Positions 59,456-64,000 of a DNA stretch of 64,000 bases are shown here, piece by piece. Both the position numbers and the translations under genes were made by a program. The stretch is from Lingula anatina (lineage: Eukaryota > Brachiopoda > Lingulata > Lingulida > Lingulidae): contig NW_019774425.1 in NCBI RefSeq assembly GCF_001039355.2, positions 134,543 to 198,542 on the forward strand, written 5' to 3'. Numbering within the stretch: the stretch's first letter is position 1; every line of letters starts with the position of its first letter. Under the pieces are notes generated by a model, which had not been told where the DNA came from, made no database searches, and saw nothing but the letters and a program-made list of their open reading frames with translations.

Positions 59456-60228
59456 ATGGGAAAAGGAGTGGATCCACACCCAACAGACACTAAACTGAAG
59501 ACGAAATCGTCATTTTTGAGAAGAGTCGCTGCGACGAAACCATTGCGAAATTTAAAAGCTACATTTAACCATTCACGACTAGACGAGTCACACGATGCAA
59601 CTGGCGGCGCACTAGATATATCTGAGGATATAGAAATAGATTGTGAATATACACCAGCAAACAGTGACGAGATAGTAGGAGATAAGAAAAGTTCCACTGA
59701 CGCGAGCCATGATCACATAACTACATTGGAAACGTCGCTGGAGTCAGATTTGGATAAAGAGGGTGATACAAGTATGGTTGAAAAACTGTTCTCTCTTTCT
59801 CTCACTGGGAAGAGAAAATATGGAAAACTAGAGGAGGGCAATGCAAAAGATGGTTCAATTCCAGTTAAAAACAAAAAGGGGTGGAAAAGGAAATCCAAAA
59901 AGAGAGTGAAAAAGGTGAATGTTTTGTTTTTGATAATTTATAAAAATACTTTATGGGACTTAAATATATTAAAATGCAGAAGCTACGTATTACAAGTACT
60001 ATATTTGTATTATGTACTTTAACATTTTTTGTATAACAATGAACTCACTGATAAATAATCCTTATTATACTTGACTATTTTTCTTTTTTTTTTCAGCTTG
60101 GCAAGCGTATGAAGCGGGTAGCCGTGTTGTCGTGGAAGGGTTTGGTCACGTCGTTCTCTACCATGCCATCGTTCTCTGCATTTTTCCCAAATAATACATC
60201 CTACACGACAAGTGCCTTCAGAAAATAA
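59456..60228 (+). CDS. Unrecognised 196-aa basic protein, two exons
   Basis: Exons 59456-59914 and 60097-60228 join at phase 0 (donor GTGAAT, acceptor TTTTTCAG after a T-rich tract) and end in TAA. The ATG is in good context (ACACAATGGG). The product starts MGKGVDPHPTD, with a basic patch (TKSSFLRRVAATKPLRNLK). A long acidic Ser/Thr-rich middle follows (about residues 40-125). Then comes a strongly basic stretch spanning the splice junction (KNKKGWKRKSKKRVKK, then LGKRMKR), suggesting nuclear or nucleolar targeting. The C-terminus is Ser/Phe rich. I recognise no domain or family. The clean splice pair, the start context and the composition change across the exon ends support a real gene. Confidence 0.6.
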
Positions 60229-61947
60229 TTCTCCATGAAATGATCTCCAAAAATTGCGCGCATATATTTTGTATATTTAAAAGGAGCTTACTTAGAATAA
60301 TGCGTACTTAACATTGATAAGCCATTTATATTCCATTGTGTCCCGCTCTGCTTGCGAAGCTTAATTTGATGTTTGATCTCAAGTAAATCTCTTCACAAAA
60401 GAGTAGATATACATAAACGTATACAGTATGTATATATATACACACGACCGTAGGACAAAAAAAACTTTTTTGAGGGGGGGGGGGGGCAGCTGTATGTATG
60501 TATGTGCAAACAGGAAAAGTGAGACTTCTGAAGGACTGGGAGAAGGCTAACACTTTACATGAAGGAAAGAGAGAGAGAGAGATTGCAAGCCTGAAACAGT
60601 GGGCGCTGATCCAGTTTACCAAAATCTTTATTGTTATCCAAGAGAGACTCATTTTATCAGTTTGAAAAGCTAAGGGCAAGATCTGATATCAAGTTGTACA
60701 TGTTGCGTCAGTTCACGTTCATGATATTTAAAGTGGTAAAAAATAGAATAATGATAGAACCACCGTTTTCTACAGAATGCATAACACATTTTATTTGAGT
60801 TAAAATAAAGTGTTAACAAAACTGAATGAGCATTAGTTGTACCCCAAAACCATATATAGAGAATACAATGTAGACTAATGAAATAATGTATCGACTTAGA
60901 CAAAAGCTCGAAGTTGAAACGACTAGAATACATGAAAAGTCACATAGCTCGCGTCAAAAATGACGATTTCGTCAACTAGTGAAATATCAACTAGTTGTAC
61001 ATAACATCAATTTAAAAAAAACATTAGTAAATGTATATATATATATAATGCTGACAGGCATTGATAAAGGCAGCCTGTATGACAAGTTCAATAGAAAAGT
61101 AAACAGCTTGCATAGAAATGTTTGCACAAGTCAAATATTACTAGGTCATATATACATGTAGATAACGGTTTGGACTACAAAGTTGACAACAATGAAATAT
61201 AAAGGGCTTGCAAATGACAATACATCATAAAATGGAACTAATAATATAAAATGTGAAAGAGTTATCCGTTTTTATGCATTAAATACTGCCTAATCTACCA
61301 GAAAAAAAAAATCAATTTTCTGACACAAAAATTTTTTGTGCAAATTTAATCTGATGACTTTTGATAGATTACCCATATAAATATCAAAGTACTTAATAAA
61401 TTGAAAAAAAAATGCAAATGTCACTGATTGCAAGTTATAGTTTCATAAATATATATAAATCAGCTACTGAAAAACTCAATACTGCATCAAAACAATGAAA
61501 AAATTTGTCCTGAAAGAATAAACTTTTTGATTTTCTATACGTGCCATCAAACACTGAAAATGGATCTTATCGTACTATGATCACTTTAAATAAATATCAT
61601 ACATTAATCTCATTTTACACAAAACAAAAATATATGTAGAAACTAAAAATATTTGCACGAATTAAAGAAAACAAATCAAATTGCAAAAGTCATTTCATAA
61701 TATGCCACACAATAATCACATTGCATTTGTTTGATTTTTAAGTACAGAGTTATCTTGTAATGATTTGTAATCTCCATATTATTAATGCTGACTATAAAAG
61801 CTTTCATGTGCTTTTTGAATGGGAAGACTGTTAATGCTGTTTTATATTCTTGAATGAGTAGGATTAGTTGTCAGTTAACAAGGCAGCCCTGGCATGTCCA
61901 ATCTTTCAACAAGGCCATGCTGTAAATTGGTATCCGACTTGTTCACA
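60229..61947. other. Convergent intergenic region
   Basis: AT-rich, with a G run (60475-60486), GTAT and (TA)n repeats (about 60425-60440, 61033-61047) and no supported gene. The flanking genes converge here, so it holds two 3' UTRs. Confidence 0.45.
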
Positions 61948-64000
61948 TTACCAGTTATCCAGAAAGTCAAACCCAGTTCTTGCAACACCAGCAGTATTCT
62001 GAAATGACACAAACATAGAATATCAATAGGCAAAAATACATCTACCAACTAAGTTTGTCTCCACCTGGTTAACATGCCCCTTTCTACATAATGTTAACAT
62101 TTACTGACAGTATTGTGAATTATTTTTCATGTACATCTAATTTGTTTTTATAAATCTTAAAAAATACTTATCTGTGTTTAAAATAATCAAATAATTACAT
62201 AATTTGAAAATATAAAAACTTTTCCTTCCAGTCAAATAATCACCTCAGTTCTACCACTGGATTCTGTCTCCATGTAGGCATCATTTTCCATGCTACTACT
62301 GCGACTGCGGCTCCTGATGGAGGACTGGCGTGAAGGGGTTCTACTGGGGACCTGTCTGAAGGAAGACCTTCCAGAGGGGCTCAAAGAAGGTGAACGTCCT
62401 TTTAGGGACCCTTGACGAGAAGAGGAGCGACTCAGTGACTGTGGCGGACTGTGGAAGGAGCCACGCAGACCTGACATGTCTCGTTCTGGTGTGCGTCTAA
62501 TGGAAGAATGCCTGGAAGGGCTTCTGACTAGCACAGCAGTGGAATCCTGGAAGCTTCTGGCAGAAACTCTGTTAGTGGCACTTCTTACGAAGATGTTTTC
62601 TATTGCATTTCTCATGGATCCTTGAGTAGAGGAATCTCTGGTAAATGATGGCTCAGGAGATGTTCTCCTGGAAGACCGCTGGGATGAAGTCCTGCTGAAA
62701 CTTCTTTCTGGTGTTGATCTGAGGGATCCTTGCTGTGTGTTGGTGTACGTGTCTGTGGGATGGTAGGGACTTCTTGTATCTGAATTGGACGACCTTGATC
62801 TAACAGAAGACTGTCGAGAAGGGGGTTTGTCGGTAAAAGATGACTGTTGTGATCTAACAGATGCCTGACGCGATGGAGACTTCCCTCTAAAAGAGGAGTG
62901 TCTAGATCCTGGACCCATGCTCTGACCTGGACTAGAATAATCTTCATAAGGTCTGTCTATAATGCCAGCATCTCTTGGCAACATTTCCCCAGATGTCAGC
63001 TCTTCCACAGGACTTGTATACTTGTTTCCTTGAACTCCTTTCTGGAAAGTAATTCCAAATCTTTGAAATACATCATCTAATTCTTCATGGTGTTCACTGC
63101 TTTGGCTGCTGGGGTAGCCAGAGTCCATGGGTACTGATAGACCTCTGTCAGACAGAAGAAATGGAGACTGCCAGATGCTTTTCTCTCGTTTCCAAGGCAC
63201 ATCTTTGTTGCCATCTCTTTCTGTGGAGTTTTCTCTTGATTGGGATATTGCACCTGAAGACCTTTTTGATTTCTTTCCTTCCTCTTCGGCACCAATGTCA
63301 AGAAGGGACAAATTCTGCATGCTCTATAAAAAATTATAGTAATAATATCAAACTGAATGGGTGGGTCGAGGCATCTAATTAAAATCAGTCTGTCTACTTA
63401 ATTTTTCACTTAAAAACTGATATTCAAAATCTACTTCATGAATTATCTGCATCACCAACTATTATTGAAACAAATTATGAAAAAAAAATAAACATGGAAA
63501 TTTAACTTGTCCAGTGTATTTCAAAGTAAGGTTACCTTTGTTTCCCAACTGAATGGACCCGAGTGCTCATCCTGCCATGTCCAACCCTAAAGAGGAGAAA
63601 ATATCCATTTTTTAAAGACAATGTGACATTCATATATCTAATGAATAGCCATCTGGGTGCTGCCCTTATACTGTAAAAACAACAACACTGTTTTTATCAT
63701 TGTCCGTATTACAGTCTTTTTTTTACTTTATTTATTTATAACTTAAATATTTTAATGTAACATTTCTATCTTTTTGTCTTGCCAAGTCTTTTTTTCCATT
63801 ACTTCTTATTGCATATCTCCAAAAGAAAAATACAATTTGATAAATAACTAAACAAACATCTCCTTCACTCACTCTTCTTTAACACACTTACTTCATTATC
63901 AAAATCTATTATGATTTTTTCTCCACAATCTATTTTCAATTTAGGAAACCACTGAGGTACTGGAGATGGGCTTAGGTAGTCCTGATACTTTTCTTCCACT
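61948..64000 (-). CDS. Unrecognised Ser/Arg-rich protein, last four exons (5' end beyond window)
   Basis: Minus-strand exons in transcript order: 63892-64000 (continues out), 63536-63586, 62244-63323, 61948-61998. All boundaries are phase 0 with consensus sites. The first two encode a folded-looking segment (SPVPQWFPKLKID, IIIDFDNE, GWTWQDEHSGPFSWETK). The third encodes 360 residues: acidic at first (SSEHHEELDDVFQRFGI), then a disordered array of S-R-x-S-S motifs (PSRQASVRSQQSSF, PSRQSSVRSRSS, RTPSRQSSIRSRSRSSS). The short last exon encodes NTAGVARTGFDFLDNW and a TAA. If the intron after 62244 is retained, the frame closes with VII-stop at 62232, giving an alternative end. RxxS spacing suggests basophilic kinase sites. 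No family is recognised; the repeats are unlike classical RS splicing domains. Confidence 0.72.

Overview
This window is nuclear DNA from an animal, most likely a marine invertebrate. The genes have many small exons with GT/AG introns, the intergenic DNA is AT-rich, and short inverted-repeat elements are abundant. The protein families (ANKFN1/wide-awake, RCE1, LCLAT1, microsomal epoxide hydrolase EPHX1) are bilaterian. A tandem-repeat element with a 161-bp core, resembling the mollusc 'pearl' elements, hints at a mollusc or relative. This is inference; the species cannot be fixed from the sequence alone.

Layout. (1) 4208-12946, plus: the 3' twelve exons of an ANKFN1/WAKE-like gene (FN3 to Ras-association domain); the ankyrin half is upstream of what can be recognised. 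(2) 14.5-14.9 kb: a Harbinger (HARBI1-type) transposase fragment. (3) 15607-18006, minus: an intact single-exon 799-aa C2H2 zinc-finger gene, head-to-head with (4) RCE1, 18467-22898, plus, nine exons, complete. (5) 24698-27829, minus: a five-exon LCLAT1-like acyltransferase with one extra base in an A6 run. (6) 26.69-50.68 kb: a tandem segmental duplication. Each unit carries the LCLAT1 first exon and a divergent EPHX1 gene. Unit A (28550-32875) has a 1-nt homopolymer frameshift. Unit B (42138-48582) is open, and its LCLAT1 exon is a decayed orphan. Comparing A with B gives empty sites for several mobile elements. (7) 51295-54426, plus: a six-exon prenylcysteine methylesterase (ICME)-like gene, with its last exon and 3' flank repeated at 56301-58320. 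(8) 59456-60228, plus: a two-exon gene for an unrecognised 196-aa basic protein. (9) 61948-64000, minus: the 3' exons of an unrecognised Ser/Arg-rich protein.

Assembly matters here. Single Ns at 38214, 41016 and 56177 join contigs that overlap one another. The repeated EPHX1 exons 1-3 and the repeated ICME-like last exon are best read as alternative haplotypes laid end to end. The A/B EPHX1 duplication itself does not depend on those joins alone, because unit A and the start of unit B share one uninterrupted contig.

Functional theme. RCE1, LCLAT1, EPHX1 and the ICME-like esterase are all ER-membrane or ER-associated enzymes in their known families. RCE1 (removes -AAX from prenylated proteins) and ICME (removes the methyl group added after RCE1) act on the same CAAX modification and lie about 30 kb apart.
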